A stretch of 64,000 nucleotides of DNA, from NCBI GenBank assembly GCA_914767885.1, contig CAJZBQ010000040.1, forward strand, positions 1,050,935-1,114,934, written 5' to 3'. Numbering within the stretch: position 1 is the first letter of the stretch; every line of letters begins with the position of its first letter. This document shows, piece after piece, positions 43,600 to 54,088 of the stretch. A program made the position numbers and the translations under genes. A model generated the notes under the pieces. That model had not been told where the DNA came from. It was given only the letters and a program-made list of their open reading frames with translations, and did no database searches. This DNA comes from Blepharisma stoltei (lineage: Eukaryota; Ciliophora; Heterotrichea; Heterotrichida; Blepharismidae).

Positions 43600-44548
43600 A
43601 TGAGTCGACAGTGTTTAAGCCGTTTGCATAAAGAATATGAAATGATCATGAAAGACCCAATTCCTAACGCAATTGCATGTCCAGATCCTCAAAACTGGCT
43701 CCATTGGCACTTTGTTGTGTTCGGATTGGACAAGCCCTACACAAATGGAGTCTACCACTGTGAACTTAAATTTTCATGTTTTATGTGGTTTAGTTTTCAC
43801 GGGGGACCTTTACCCACTATATTAGGAAAGCCCTAGAGCGCAGGTTAAGACTCTGATTCGTAGATTTTAGGTGGCATGGAGCTTATTTGCCTGTCACTCC
43901 CAGAAGTGAGACCCTTAGGTATTTCATGCGCAGCAGAGAGATAATGCAATGATTACGTGAAAACTTTCTTGAGCAGGTAGAGTTATTAATAGTAATCTTA
44001 TGGCTTGGCCCTGCAAAGGGTGTGGGAGATATTTATTGTGGCTTCATTAGTTTGTGGAGTTAAAATGGGTCAGGCACCTTGCTGAAGAGGAAAGGTATTA
44101 AAATCTAACTTACTAATTAAGTGAGCTTAGATTTCCAATTGATTACCCAATGGCTCCTCCTTCAATTATCATGCATACCCCAAGCGGACGATTTGATCCG
44201 GGGCAAAGAATTTGTACTTCTATGTCTGACTATCATCCAGAGTCCTGAAGTCCTATATGGAGTGTGAGCACTATAATCATGGGTTTTATCAGCTTTATGC
44301 AAAGTGAAGAAAATGCTGCTGGTACAGTCTCCGCTTCCAATATTGAAAAACAAAGGCTAGCTCTACTGAGTAAAGACTTTAATATGAAATGCCCGAAATT
44401 TATGGAACTCTTTGAGCCTTTTTTTGCGCAAATAATGCCTAAAGAGACAGTTGTAAAGCCTCCTGCTGTTAAAGAAAAAAGTGGGTCGAATTGGTTTTTC
44501 TTAGGGATGCTATTAATGATAATAGTAGGATACTACTCTTATAGTTAA
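43600..44548 (+). CDS. UBC6/UBE2J-type ubiquitin-conjugating enzyme
   Basis: ER-anchored E2. Starts [31 protein letters not shown] matches the UBE2J EWHYVVRG strand. A retroposon (43774-44120) interrupts after YHCELKF; the frame resumes [20 protein letters not shown], then [21 protein letters not shown] with the active-site Cys (ICTS) and TGA coding the Trp of ESW. A C-terminal anchor [19 protein letters not shown] ends it, as in Ubc6. About 200 aa. Confidence 0.92.
43774..44120. mobile_element. retroposon in UBE2J gene
   Basis: Duplication GTGAaCTTAaATTT at 43760-43773 and GTGAgCTTAgATTT at 44121-44134. G+C-richer than the gene. Removal gives ELKFPIDYP in frame. Confidence 0.8.
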
Positions 44549-44574
44549 ACGAGGTATAAATAAAATCGTTATAA

Positions 44575-47540
44575 ATGGATAGCAGAAATCTCCAATTGAC
44601 AAAAGAAATTATAGGAAAGACTCTAGGGCAGTCAGGAGAAGATGTAAAAGATATATAGTCACTCAATAGTCTTGGGAAGGAACTGACTCCCCCCCCCTTT
44701 AAATTGGAACAAAATATAGGGAAAATTTCCACTTTTTTGGTAAATTAACCCCCCTTTAAATTGGAACAAATTTTAATTTTATAATAAAAAATTTTATATA
44801 TATAAATCATTTTTTTATGTAAAAAGTTTTGATATAAATTTAAATGTTTCTTCTTAACTAAAATTAAAAATTTAGTTATATCCTGCTCTTGTTTAAAGAA
44901 TAGAATATAAAGAGCATCTTATTTAAATAAATTTATTATCCTTAATTGTAAATTTTTTAAAAAAATTTTAATTTTTTTTTTTTTAAAAATTTTCAATAAA
45001 AATTTTCAAAAAAATTTTATTTGTTTTGATAAAAATGATATTTTTTTTATATAAATAGCTTTGATATAAATCCAATACTACAAAAATTCAAAATTTACTT
45101 ATTTCTTGCTTTATTTTAAAGAATATAGTATAAATAACATCTTATTTAAACAAAATTAGCACTTTGATCGATAAATTTTCTAAAAATTTTTTTTTTTTTT
45201 AATTTTTTTTTATCAATAAAAATAATAATTTTTGTGTAAATAGTTTTGATACCAATTAATAATGGCGTATTAAAAAATAATGAAATTTTAGTTATATCTT
45301 GCTTTGTTTTAAAGGATAAAGAGTAAATAGCATTTTATTAAACAAATTTATTAATCTAATTCGATAAATTTTTGAAATTTTTTGTTTTTTTAAATTTTAT
45401 ATAAATTTTTTTTTTATAAAAAATTTTATAATGATTTTTTTTTTAAAAAAATTTTCTTAACCCCCCTTTAAACTGGAACTAAATTTTTAGTTCCAATTTA
45501 AAGGGGGGGGAGTGAGAATATTGCTATCTCAAAAGAAGCTCCCAAAAGAGCCGTGGACTGATTTGATGATACAAAGCGTCCTTACAGACTTAGCCATGAT
45601 GGATTCTAATAATTTTACTTCAAGAGCAGGTGTGGGAGAAAGAGAAGGGAGGATTTTCTCTTCAATTGTCCAACATAGGCACTTTTATTTTTCACACGGA
45701 ATTGGGAGATCAGGAGAGATTTCAGCGATCCAGCCTAAAGCTGCAGGGTCAAGTTTAATGGCAATTCTTACAAACACCTTTGCCAAACATGCATTGAAAA
45801 TCTCTGGAATAAGAAAAGTTGACTGCATGGTTGTGCCAATGGCGACTGGGATGTCTATATCATTGGCAATGCTTGCACTGAAGCCTCAAAGACCGGTATT
45901 AGTAACTTAGCAAGCTAAATATGTTGTCTGAACAAGAATTGACCAAAAGACTTGCTTAAAATGCATCTATACGATTGGGTTGCAAGCAATTGTGGTGGAG
46001 CCAGAATTAAAAGGAGACGCAATAGTGACTGGAGATGTGCTAAATGCTATAGAGAGGGTGCCTATTGATGAAATTTTGTGCGTTTTGTCAACAACTAGCT
46101 GCTTCGCTCCAAGGGAGCCGGATGATATTGAGAGAATTTCGGCTATTTGTAAAGAAAAAGGGATTCCTCACATCGTTAATAATGCATATGGGCTTCAATG
46201 TCACAAAATCTGTGGAAAAATATCAAACTCAATCAGAAACGGGAGAGTTGATGCCATTGTGCAGAGCACAGACAAAAATTTTATGGTCCCTGTTGGAGGA
46301 GCAGTGATTGCTTGTCCAAGCTCCGAATTCCTCAAGAGTATATCGTCAACTTATCCAGGACGCGCATCAGGTGCTCCAATTCTGGATCTTTTCGTGACCT
46401 TCTTGTCTATGGGTGAAGCTGGGTATCAAAGAATTCTCAGAGAAAGAAGATCATTAGTTCCAATATTCAAGCAAAGACTTACTCCCCCCTCCGTGAGTGA
46501 ACAAAAAAATTTTGTTCGGGTTAATTTTTTTTTTTTAAAAAAATTTATATATAAATTTTATAGAAAAATAATTTTTTCGAAATTTTAAAAAAAATCCTAA
46601 TTCGCAAAAATTGGAAAGCAAATATTAATTTAATTTATAAATTTTGTGTTTTTAAAAAGCAATTTGTTTAAAATTAAACAGAATTAGCTCGATTTTATTA
46701 TATTAATTATCAATTATATATCAAATTTTTTTTCCATAAAACACTTTTCTATTAAAAAAATTTTTGTTTACTCACGGAGGGTGGGTTTTTGGGCAAAAAA
46801 TAGCGATTTTTCTAATGTTTTTGTTCACTCTCGGGGGGGGGGAGTTAGTGAGTTTGCTCGTTCATTTGGTGAAAGGTTGCTGGAATCACAGAATAATACA
46901 ATTTCATATGCTATTTCTCTAGACCATTTTCCTAATCCAACTGCAATTGGCTCTTCACTGTTTTTAAGGAGAGTGTCAGGAACTCGAGTAATTACTCCTC
47001 AATCAAGTAAATCAGTGTGTGGCATTTCCTTCAATAGTTATGGGGCAAGCTATAGCAATTACCCTTTAGCTTATATAACAGCTGCTTGTGCAGTTGGATT
47101 ATCACCCCAAGAAGTTGATCTATTTTTTGAGCGTTTATCTCAAGTCTTGAGAGATTCGAGAGCTGCTTACTCCCCCCCCCTCCGTGAGTGAACAAAAAAA
47201 TTTTGTTCACTCACGGAGGGGGGTTAATTTTTTTTTTTAAAAAAATTTATATATATAATTTTTATAAAAAATAATTTTTTTCGAAATTTAAAAAAATCCT
47301 AATTCGCAAAAATTGAAAAGCAAATATTAATTTAATTTATAAAATTTATGTTTTAAAAAGCAATTTGTTTAAAATTAAACAGAATTAGATTTCATTATAC
47401 TAATTATTATTTATATATCAAATTTTTTTTCCATAAAAAATTTTTCTATTAAAAAAATTTTTGTTCACTCACGGAGGGTGGGTTTTTGGGCAAAAAATAG
47501 CGATTTTTCTAATGGTTTTGTTCACTCACGGAGGTACTAG
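44575..47540 (+). CDS. SEPSECS: O-phosphoseryl-tRNA(Sec) selenium transferase (SepSecS)
   Basis: PLP enzyme converting Sep-tRNA(Sec) to Sec-tRNA(Sec). Long collinear similarity to human SepSecS: LAMMDSNNFTSRAGVGEREG, HGIGRSGEISAIQPKAAGSS, VVPMATGMSISLA, KYVVWTRIDQKTC (Trp = TGA 45929-45931), TTSCFAPREPDD, PHIVNNAYGLQ, and DKNFMVPVGGAV with the PLP lysine, then YPGRASGAP. Two 15-nt introns (44644, 45896), three IESs (C family 44684-45512; A family 46479-46844 and 47168-47534). The last junction leaves ...RAAY followed by TAG 47538-47540. Only 26 bp separate it from the UBE2J stop. Confidence 0.95.
44644..44658 (+). other. 15-nt intron
   Basis: GTAAAAGATATATAG; carries an in-frame TAG; joins SGED to SLNSLGKEL. 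Confidence 0.88.
44684..45512 (-). mobile_element. C-family IES (829 bp), TGA target duplication
   Basis: TGA at 44684-44686 and 45513-45515; CTCCCCCCCC...GGGGGGGGAG ends; identity motif TTTAAATTGGAAC: two copies at the left (44697, 44752), an inverted pair at the right (45465, 45490). The core holds three diverged internal repeats of about 200 bp (ATTTAGTTATATC.TGCT...CTTATTTAAA). Confidence 0.9.
45896..45910 (+). other. 15-nt intron
   Basis: GTATTAGTAACTTAG; joins KPQRP to QAKYVVW, as in homologues. Confidence 0.92.
46479..46844 (+). mobile_element. A-family IES (366 bp)
   Basis: TTA at 46479-46481 and 46845-46847; joins IFKQRL to SEFARSFGERLL. Confidence 0.92.
47168..47534 (+). mobile_element. 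A-family IES (367 bp), right terminus truncated
   Basis: Left end normal (TTACTCCCC); the right end stops at CACGGAGG before TACTAG, lacking the GGGGAG cap. TAC at both sides allows excision that leaves the TAG stop. Confidence 0.8.
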
Positions 47541-47647
47541 CAAATATATTAATTAAACATTGATGAAAAAATAAAGTTTTTGATGAATCGGTTTTGTTTC
47601 CATGAGAAGTTTAAAATGCAAAGGAGGTATTATCAGCTTAAAACGAA

Positions 47648-47851
47648 ATGCTCCCAACTAAAATAAAATTGGAAAAGTTGAAAAAAAATTTAATAAATTC
47701 AGGTATAAAAATCGAAAAACGAATGAATAAAAAAAGGATTTATGTTCTTGCGATTTCTCAAAAGACGATCGAACCTATGATAAGCCAGATAAAAGCTATA
47801 TGCTTGAGTAATAACTTTGTTTATTTGGAAACTCAAAATTTGTATGAGTAA
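47648..47851 (+). CDS. short basic ORF, doubtful
   Basis: 67 aa, K/I-rich, starting MLPTKIKLEKLKKN and ending NLYE. A second short ORF begins at 47582. No family; might be one small gene or chance. Confidence 0.35.
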   Translation: MLPTKIKLEKLKKNLINSGIKIEKRMNKKRIYVLAISQKTIEPMISQIKAICLSNNFVYLETQNLYE

Positions 47852-47931
47852 TGGCTGATTAGTTATAAATTTCTCATATATAAATGTCCAATTGGCTTTT
47901 CAGTAAATATAAAGATTGTTATAAATTAATT

Positions 47932-50913
47932 TTATTTAATACGTGGCTCTATTATTCCATGGTGTTGATTCAAAAGTTCATAATAATGCTTATGTTTTGG
48001 TTTTGTATCTGAAGCTATTTGCTGAGTTTCATAATTGCTTGGCAATGTATTGGTCTGAAGAGTTTTTCTGGAACTTAAAAATTCTCTGACATCTATATCA
48101 CTTTCATTCACTCTTATTAATGGGGGGATTTCTGTTTCCCTCAACAATGCTCAAGCATGTTGCTTTGCATTTTCCAGGTTTTTTAATATTAAATCTGAAA
48201 TAATCTCTTTAGTGTTGTATGTATCCAAGAGTTTCCTCTTAGGGGATCTTTCTTGAGTTCTTTCAATTTTTATGCTATTTTCTGATGAAAATGCAGGTGG
48301 AGGCAAAGGCTTTGGCAAAGTTCTAATATAATCATTATTAGGGCTGGGCCATTTTGGAGATGTAATAGAATTTTTTTCTTTAAAAGGAGACTTTGATCTG
48401 CCTTTGTTAGGGGTTGGGGATTTTGATGATCGCTTTGCTTTTTCGGAGTCTTGAATAAAGCAGATTCTACTAGGCTGCTCCTCATTAAATTGTTGATCAT
48501 ATTGCACCTCTCTCATTTTCCTCTCTAATATTTCTTCTTGGTACTTTAGAAGAGAAAGCTCATTTTTTCTTGAGTCAGTCATTTTTTTCAATAAGACATT
48601 TAAATTTGATCGCAAACGAGCAACTTCAGCTTTTTCTTGGTTTAGCAATTGCTTTGTTTTCTAAATAATTCTTACTTGAATTTGCTGAGATTGGTAGTCT
48701 TGGTATTGCTTTTCATGGTTTTCCCTCAATTTTTCTAATTTTCGCATATAGTCAATATTAAGCTCTTTTTCTCGTTTTTCAAGCTTAGATTTGACCTCTT
48801 CCATCACCAGATGATTATAATTCTCTTCAAAAGTCTGCTCTAGTTCTTGAATTTTAAACCGGGTTTCATTTTCCTGCCTTTTTCTAGCATTTTCGTGCTC
48901 TTCCTCTATTGATTTGGCTCCATACAATATATCGGAGCATTTTCCTAATGTGGTATTTTCTCAGGTGTTTTTGTCGAAATTAGAATAGCTCTTTTCCGAG
49001 AAATTGTCTACGAGGTAAAAGTTACGATTAAAATCTAAGAAATGTGAATGGAAAAAAATCCTATCAAATGGCTGGCAACGATTGATTCTTGAACTTCTTT
49101 CCTTATTTCGTCTTCTTTCCTAAGCCTAACCTCCATTTCAATTCTTCTCACTAACTCAGTTCGGACTTCTTTTTGCAATTGCTCCCTAAGTTTTTCTGTA
49201 AGCCCAACTCTCAACCTAAAGTCATGCTCTTTTTTTAGTTCTTCAAAGCATTCAGCCCTTATTTTTTCTGACATAGTTTTTTCTCGTTCTCCATCAGCTT
49301 CGTCGATTTCTTTGATTTTTGCTACAATAGCAGCCTCGGAATCTTTTTTCACTTGGTCAATGAGCTCTTGGATTTCTACTTTTGCTTGGGTTCTTAGTTC
49401 TGAACTTTTTTTGGAAATTATTTGATCTTGCTCCCGATTAGCAATTATCCTGCATTCTTCAATAAGAAATGGCATTATATCTTTTTTCCATGCTTCTTTT
49501 TCGCTGTATAATCTAATTTCATTTTCTGAAATGATTTCTTCATTCATGCGATCCAGCTCATCAGTTGATAGCTGCGTATCTTTATCTGTTTGCTTCTTCT
49601 TTTGAATGGCTGCAATCTTCTGCTGTGCTTTTATTTCATATTCAGCTTTAAATTTCGCAATTATTGCTTTTTGCAAAGCCTCAGACTGCTCATTAAGCTT
49701 CTGGTCCAGAAGGTTATCATAAAATTCTTTTAAGCCTTGCTCTTCTTGACTATGATATTGAATTGCTTTGACTTCCATTGATTTTAGTTTTCTATCTAAT
49801 TCCTGGACTTTTTTTTGCCAAAATTTATTAAGTGCTGTTTTGGTTTCTTCGATTCCTTGGGAAATTTGAGACTCGAATTTGGAAGCCAACGCTGATTGAT
49901 CAGCCTCAAATTCTTTTTCAAGCTGGCTTCTCAATATATTTTCCTTTTCTTTAATATCCTCTTCAAATGCTGATTGCAAGATTTCTGAATATTTTTGAAT
50001 TTTATTTTCTGTAATGATGGATGGGTCTTCTGCCATGATTTCACTTAAAATGCTTCTGAGTTCTTGAGGATTAACTGAGCTGCTCAAATTTGTCTGTTTA
50101 TTCAAACTTTGGGTAAAAGCTTGTAGTCTGCAATTTTTCAAATGATCACTAATAGACAAACTTTCTAGGCATAAAGATTCAGGAGTCACTAGAGGAGAAG
50201 TTGAGACTTTAGTTGTTATTTCCAACATTTCAGGGCGAGTTGCAATCAGAACTTGCAGATCTGCTTCGTTAGAAATTTGCTAGCTCCCCCCACCTTTCAA
50301 GTTGAAACAAAATATAGGTGAAATTTACAAAACGCCCCTTTTAAATTGGAGCTCTATTTTTTTAAAAGGAATTATATTTGTTAAATGCTAAAATAGCTTT
50401 TATCTATTGATCGTTGAATCAATTAAATATTTTAAATAAATTTTCTATAAAATAATTAAACTCAAAAATATTCCATTCACATTATATTTCTCCGTTTTGG
50501 AAAATTAGACCCCCTTTAAATCGGAACAGAAAATTTATTCCAATTTAAAGGGAGGAGTGAAATATTTCTCGTTCTTTTTTCAAATAATCTTTCTTAAGTT
50601 TAAGAATTGAATTTTCAGACTCAGAACGCATACGCGATATTTCATTGCAGATTTCCGCGTCGGTTAAATCAGTTGCTTCCATAAGATTTTTCATTTTATG
50701 ATCAATTTTTGAGGCTTCTTCAATAGAAATTATTGACTCAATATGTTTTTCGTTGGTATCTATGCAATTGAAGTAGCTTTCTAATGTGTCAAGGGAAGCC
50801 TTTTCTCTCATGTGTCTGAACTTTTTATAAGCAGCACTGAACTGAGGCGTTCCCAAAGGACTTTCGAAAATTCCTGTGTTTTCTAAGCTTTCAATCCATT
50901 TGTCTTTTTGCAT
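47932..50913 (-). CDS. long coiled-coil protein
   Basis: About 870 aa after removal of insertions. N-terminal part MQKDKWIESLENTGIFESP (helical), C-family IES (50281-50557), then a dense E/K/Q coiled coil (50228-49062), a 26-bp gap (49036-49061), more coiled coil with a TGA Trp (near 48960), a 15-nt intron (48661-48675), and a Pro/Ser/Lys-rich C-terminal third (SPTPNKGRSKSPFKEK). Trp at 48150 is TGA. It ends at TAA 47932. The layout suggests a centrosomal/basal body or transport coiled coil; no specific family. Confidence 0.75.
48661..48675 (-). other. 15-nt intron
   Basis: GTAAGAATTATTTAG on the minus strand; joins SQQIQ to KTKQLLNQ. Confidence 0.9.
49036..49061 (-). mobile_element. candidate 26-bp IES
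   Basis: TA at 49036-49037 and 49062-49063 with a TAGgATTTT/TAGATTTT repeat. Removal of 26 bp corrects a frameshift and a TAG, giving SHLIDFNRNFYLVD. No GT-AG ends. Confidence 0.6.
50281..50557 (-). mobile_element. C-family IES (277 bp)
   Basis: CTCCCCCCACC...GGGAGGAG with the TTTAAATTGGA motif set, shorter than the 44684 copy. Flanks TAG and TGA no longer match exactly. Excision gives EREIFQQISNEADL. Confidence 0.8.
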
Positions 50914-51034
50914 TTAAAATTTTGAATTTTATTTATATGATAGCATTAATATTTATTCTTCGAAAACATGCCAATTCCTACAAATTGAAAAGCTCGCTTT
51001 GAAATAATTAATAAGATTGTCCTAAATAATTAAG

Positions 51035-51856
51035 CTAGATTATAAATTTATCATGCAATTGAATTACTCCTCCATAGTGAGTATTGAGTCTTAAATCTAT
51101 AAACAAACTCTCTATTTCAGATACCTTGATTGGTAAAAGCCAAGTCCAACTTTTTTCACCAAAAAATATCTGAAAATTCTCATACAATGAGGCGCTTCCA
51201 TATATGTCTTGCTTTTTCTCTAATAAATATGATATATCTGTAGCAGCCCTTATCATATCTAAGAACGCTGCCAAATTGAAAAAAGCTGCTAAGCCAGAAT
51301 ATATGCACGTGAACACAACGTCTAATCCGTAGGAAGGTGCCTTTGTGTTTTTCATGACTTCATAGTTCAATGCAAAAACAATTATTGAACCGATTGCAAT
51401 ATATAAATACAGATTTGCATGAAACTTGAAATTATAGTAGCCAATGCATTTTCTGAAGAAAAAGTTATGGTTATACCTATAAAAAACACATCTTTTGCAG
51501 CTGTAGCAATGAATAGCATGAGGAGGTCTGCATAAGTTGCAAGAAGTACATAAATGCACCTTTGCTGGTATGACATCGTTTTCATCGATACAGTCTGATG
51601 GAGTATATTTACTTTCTTCTGATAAATCCCTGATGTTAATATTGTATTTCACTTCTCCTGGCTCTATAATAAAGCAAAAAATAAAATAGATAATTACAAA
51701 AGCTGAGTCAATTAATAAAATAACGAGGCCAGCTAGCATTAGATTTGTTCTTGAATCCAGTGTAAAAACAGTGTAGATTGTATTAGCATAACAGGAGGCT
51801 ACAGCGATGTACCAACTTAAGTAAAAAAAAATCGAAGCCCAGAGTTCCTTATTCAT
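51035..51856 (-). CDS. DHHC-type zinc finger membrane protein, active site degenerate
   Basis: Four TM helices around a cysteine-rich loop: CTSCNLCRPPHAIHCYSCKRC then VFYRYNHNFFFRKCIGYYN. Spacing is exactly that of palmitoyltransferases (C-x2-C-x9-HC-x2-C ... C-x4-N), but the DHHC tetrad reads NHNF: the acyl-accepting Cys is Phe and the Asp is Asn. 273 aa, no insertion, open frame, so not an obvious pseudogene. Probably a non-catalytic family member or a chaperone/scaffold; zinc ligands are largely kept. Confidence 0.85.
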   Translation of the reverse strand: MNKELWASIFFYLSWYIAVASCYANTIYTVFTLDSRTNLMLAGLVILLIDSAFVIIYFIFCFIIEPGEVKYNINIRDLSEESKYTPSDCIDENDVIPAKVHLCTSCNLCRPPHAIHCYSCKRCVFYRYNHNFFFRKCIGYYNFKFHANLYLYIAIGSIIVFALNYEVMKNTKAPSYGLDVVFTCIYSGLAAFFNLAAFLDMIRAATDISYLLEKKQDIYGSASLYENFQIFFGEKSWTWLLPIKVSEIESLFIDLRLNTHYGGVIQLHDKFII

Positions 51857-52280
51857 TTTTATCAGCTTTAATATCCCAATTTAGATTAATTTAAACCAAA
51901 TACCGAGTAATTGATAGCAATTAAAGACTTGCTCTAAAAAATATTTTCATTGCAAATTAATTAATGAAATAACAAATTCTAATAAAACCAACTTTTAAGT
52001 TAAAGAATAATTAACTGATTTATTGATGTAAATATTGCTAAATAAAGTTTAAAATAGCTGAAAGCTAAAATTTTTGGAAAAATAATAATCTTAGCTAATT
52101 GCCACAATAAGACTAGCTATATATCATTTCTATATAAATTTTCTCATCTGAATTAATAGCACTGGTAGTTATAAATTTAGCCTCTCAATATTATATAAAA
52201 CTTTTTTATTGGAGTCTTATAATATGCCAAATACCATAAGTAGAATATTATCAAAATCGATTCAATACTTGAATGGTAAA
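51857..52280. other. AT-rich spacer
   Basis: About 420 bp, no ORF or repeat recognised. Confidence 0.4.
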
Positions 52281-52735
52281 ATTAGGTTAGGTTAGGCTAG
52301 GTTATTAAGGTCAAGCGTTAGCCATATTGGTGGCGCAGCCACCAAAGACCTCCCGCAAGGGATCAACCACTTTTCGACTCCAGCTTGGAGGATCTTTCCC
52401 CTAAAGTGGATGGCATCTTCTGTCTCCTCCTTGCCTTACGGCTTCAGTCTTGGGTACTTATGGATTTATGCAGACATATTACGGGCGACTGGAGTAGCTT
52501 GATTCCATAGACCGGCTCCTTGGATTCTATCGGTGCCGAAGTGCCTTCCTAGAATAGCTATAGAAAAAGACTGCTCACATGTAGCTTGGGCCTAAATCTC
52601 CAGCTTCTAGGTAGAGGAATGCTCATTCGCCCTCTGAGGCTCACTTGATTCTCGGCTCAGAGTCTGTCCAGCACGCCGAGCCATAAGGTGACCGTTGCAC
52701 CAAGAGTTCAGGTTGACACTTGTCGCCATTCAAAT
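52281..52735 (-). mobile_element. retroposon family R3, intergenic
   Basis: Shares blocks with 14177-14697 at perhaps 65-75% by eye. The minus strand starts GAATGGCGACAAGTG and ends in a CCTAACCTAACC tail. Target duplication not clear. Confidence 0.7.
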
Positions 52736-53108
52736 GCATTTTTTGATAACATTAGGTAAGATTGATTTACATTAATGAGTGTGCTAGATCACCCACAATT
52801 GATATTTTAATTTAAGATTGGCACACCAAACAAAATTTGCCAAAATTTTAATTAATGGATGCACAGTGAGCACATCAAAGAAGCTTGCTTGAACTTGCAA
52901 CTCATGTCGGGTCCTTCCTTTCCGATGCTTTCTGTGCTCGCGTGTCTCTGGTGAAGACCATTGACTTCTGCTTTGCATCATATAACTCACGAGCAAGTAA
53001 AACAACTCTCCGATCAATTTTGGAAATATTGGGGATGATGAATATGAATTTTTTATTTCATATATTTACAAATTTGGATTTGTTAACAATTTATATATAA
53101 TATTTAAT
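52736..53108. other. stretch without firm gene
   Basis: The minus strand (about 53040-52850) reads 60 residues openly with two TGA Trp (…IDRRVVLLARELYDAKQKS...), without ATG or known family. It may be a fragment. Confidence 0.3.
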
Positions 53109-53587
53109 ATGAAATGTTATAAAAAGCGTTCCCTTATTAGCGTGAAGAAACACTTCTTGTTAGCAAACAGGGAGTTAGAAGATCTTCTCTTCCTGTGGCG
53201 CATTCAGAATAAGCCCAAAGCCATTATCACTACCTTTTCTTACTTCACTCACGGAGGGGGGGTTAATTTTTTTTTTTTAAAAAAATTTATATATAAATTT
53301 ATAAAAAAATATTTTTTTTCGAAATTTAAAAAAATCCTAATTCGCAAAAATTGGAAAGCAAATATTAATTCAATTTGTAAAATTTATGTTTTAAAAAGCA
53401 ATTCGTTTAAAATTAAACAGAATTAGCTCTATATTTCATATACTAATTATCATTTATATATCAAAATTTTTTTCCATAAAAAATTTTTCTATTAAAAACA
53501 TTTTTGTTCACTCACAGAGGGTGGGTTTTTGGGCAAAAAATAGCGATTTTTCTAATGGTTTTATTCACTCACGGAGGGGGGAGTTAG
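53109..53587 (+). CDS. possible short gene ending at an IES
   Basis: MKCYKKRSLISVKKHFLLAN...AIITTFS, about 45 aa. After excision of the A element the frame meets TAG at the junction. No family; weak. Confidence 0.3.
53240..53583 (+). mobile_element. A-family element (344 bp) with left hairpin half missing
   Basis: TTA at 53240-53242 and 53584-53586. The left begins directly with the second motif (CTTCACTCACGGAGG) instead of CTCCCC; the right end is intact. Confidence 0.8.
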
Positions 53588-53591
53588 CAGA

Positions 53592-53669
53592 TAATTTTGA
53601 GATTATCATTATTAATTATTCATCAGCAATTAATTTTGAGATTATCATTATTAATTATTCATCAGCTAC
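53592..53669 (+). repeat. two tandem copies of a 39-bp unit
   Basis: TAATTTTGAGATTATC... occurs at 53592-53630 and 53631-53669, nearly identical, between the A element and the 3' end of the next gene. Confidence 0.85.
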
Positions 53670-53671
53670 TT

Positions 53672-54088
53672 CTACAAACCAGATTGAGAATAGTAGTGAG
53701 AAAATCTAATCCCATGGTTTTCCAAATATGACTCAGCTCTGTCAAGATTGATATTTCTATCAATAATATTTCTTGTAACAGCCCATTGCTTTAGCCTGCT
53801 CTTATTTTTGGGTTTATATTTCTTTTTTAACTCATAGTTTATCTCTCTGCCACTTATCATGCTCATTGGATTTCTATGAACACTTATAGGAGGTAATTTT
53901 TCGAAAATTGTTTCTTTGACTCTTGTTGGTTTTCGTTTCGGACTCAAAAGTGGAGATGAGCACTGAGAATTTGTAGGACTAAATATCGAAGCAATCTCTG
54001 ACTTTGTTTTCTCTAATTCTTCCAATACATCAAAACTTCCAATCCTACTAAGTGAACAACTAATTTTCGGATTATATTTTCTTCTCAT
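53672..54088 (-). CDS. small basic protein of unknown function
   Basis: 138 aa, starts MRRKYNPKISCSLSRIG; S/P-rich middle (SSPLLSPKRKPTR), K/R-rich C-terminal half. No known domain; uninterrupted frame ends TAG just beside the tandem repeat. Confidence 0.6.
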   Translation of the reverse strand: MRRKYNPKISCSLSRIGSFDVLEELEKTKSEIASIFSPTNSQCSSPLLSPKRKPTRVKETIFEKLPPISVHRNPMSMISGREINYELKKKYKPKNKSRLKQWAVTRNIIDRNINLDRAESYLENHGIRFSHYYSQSGL

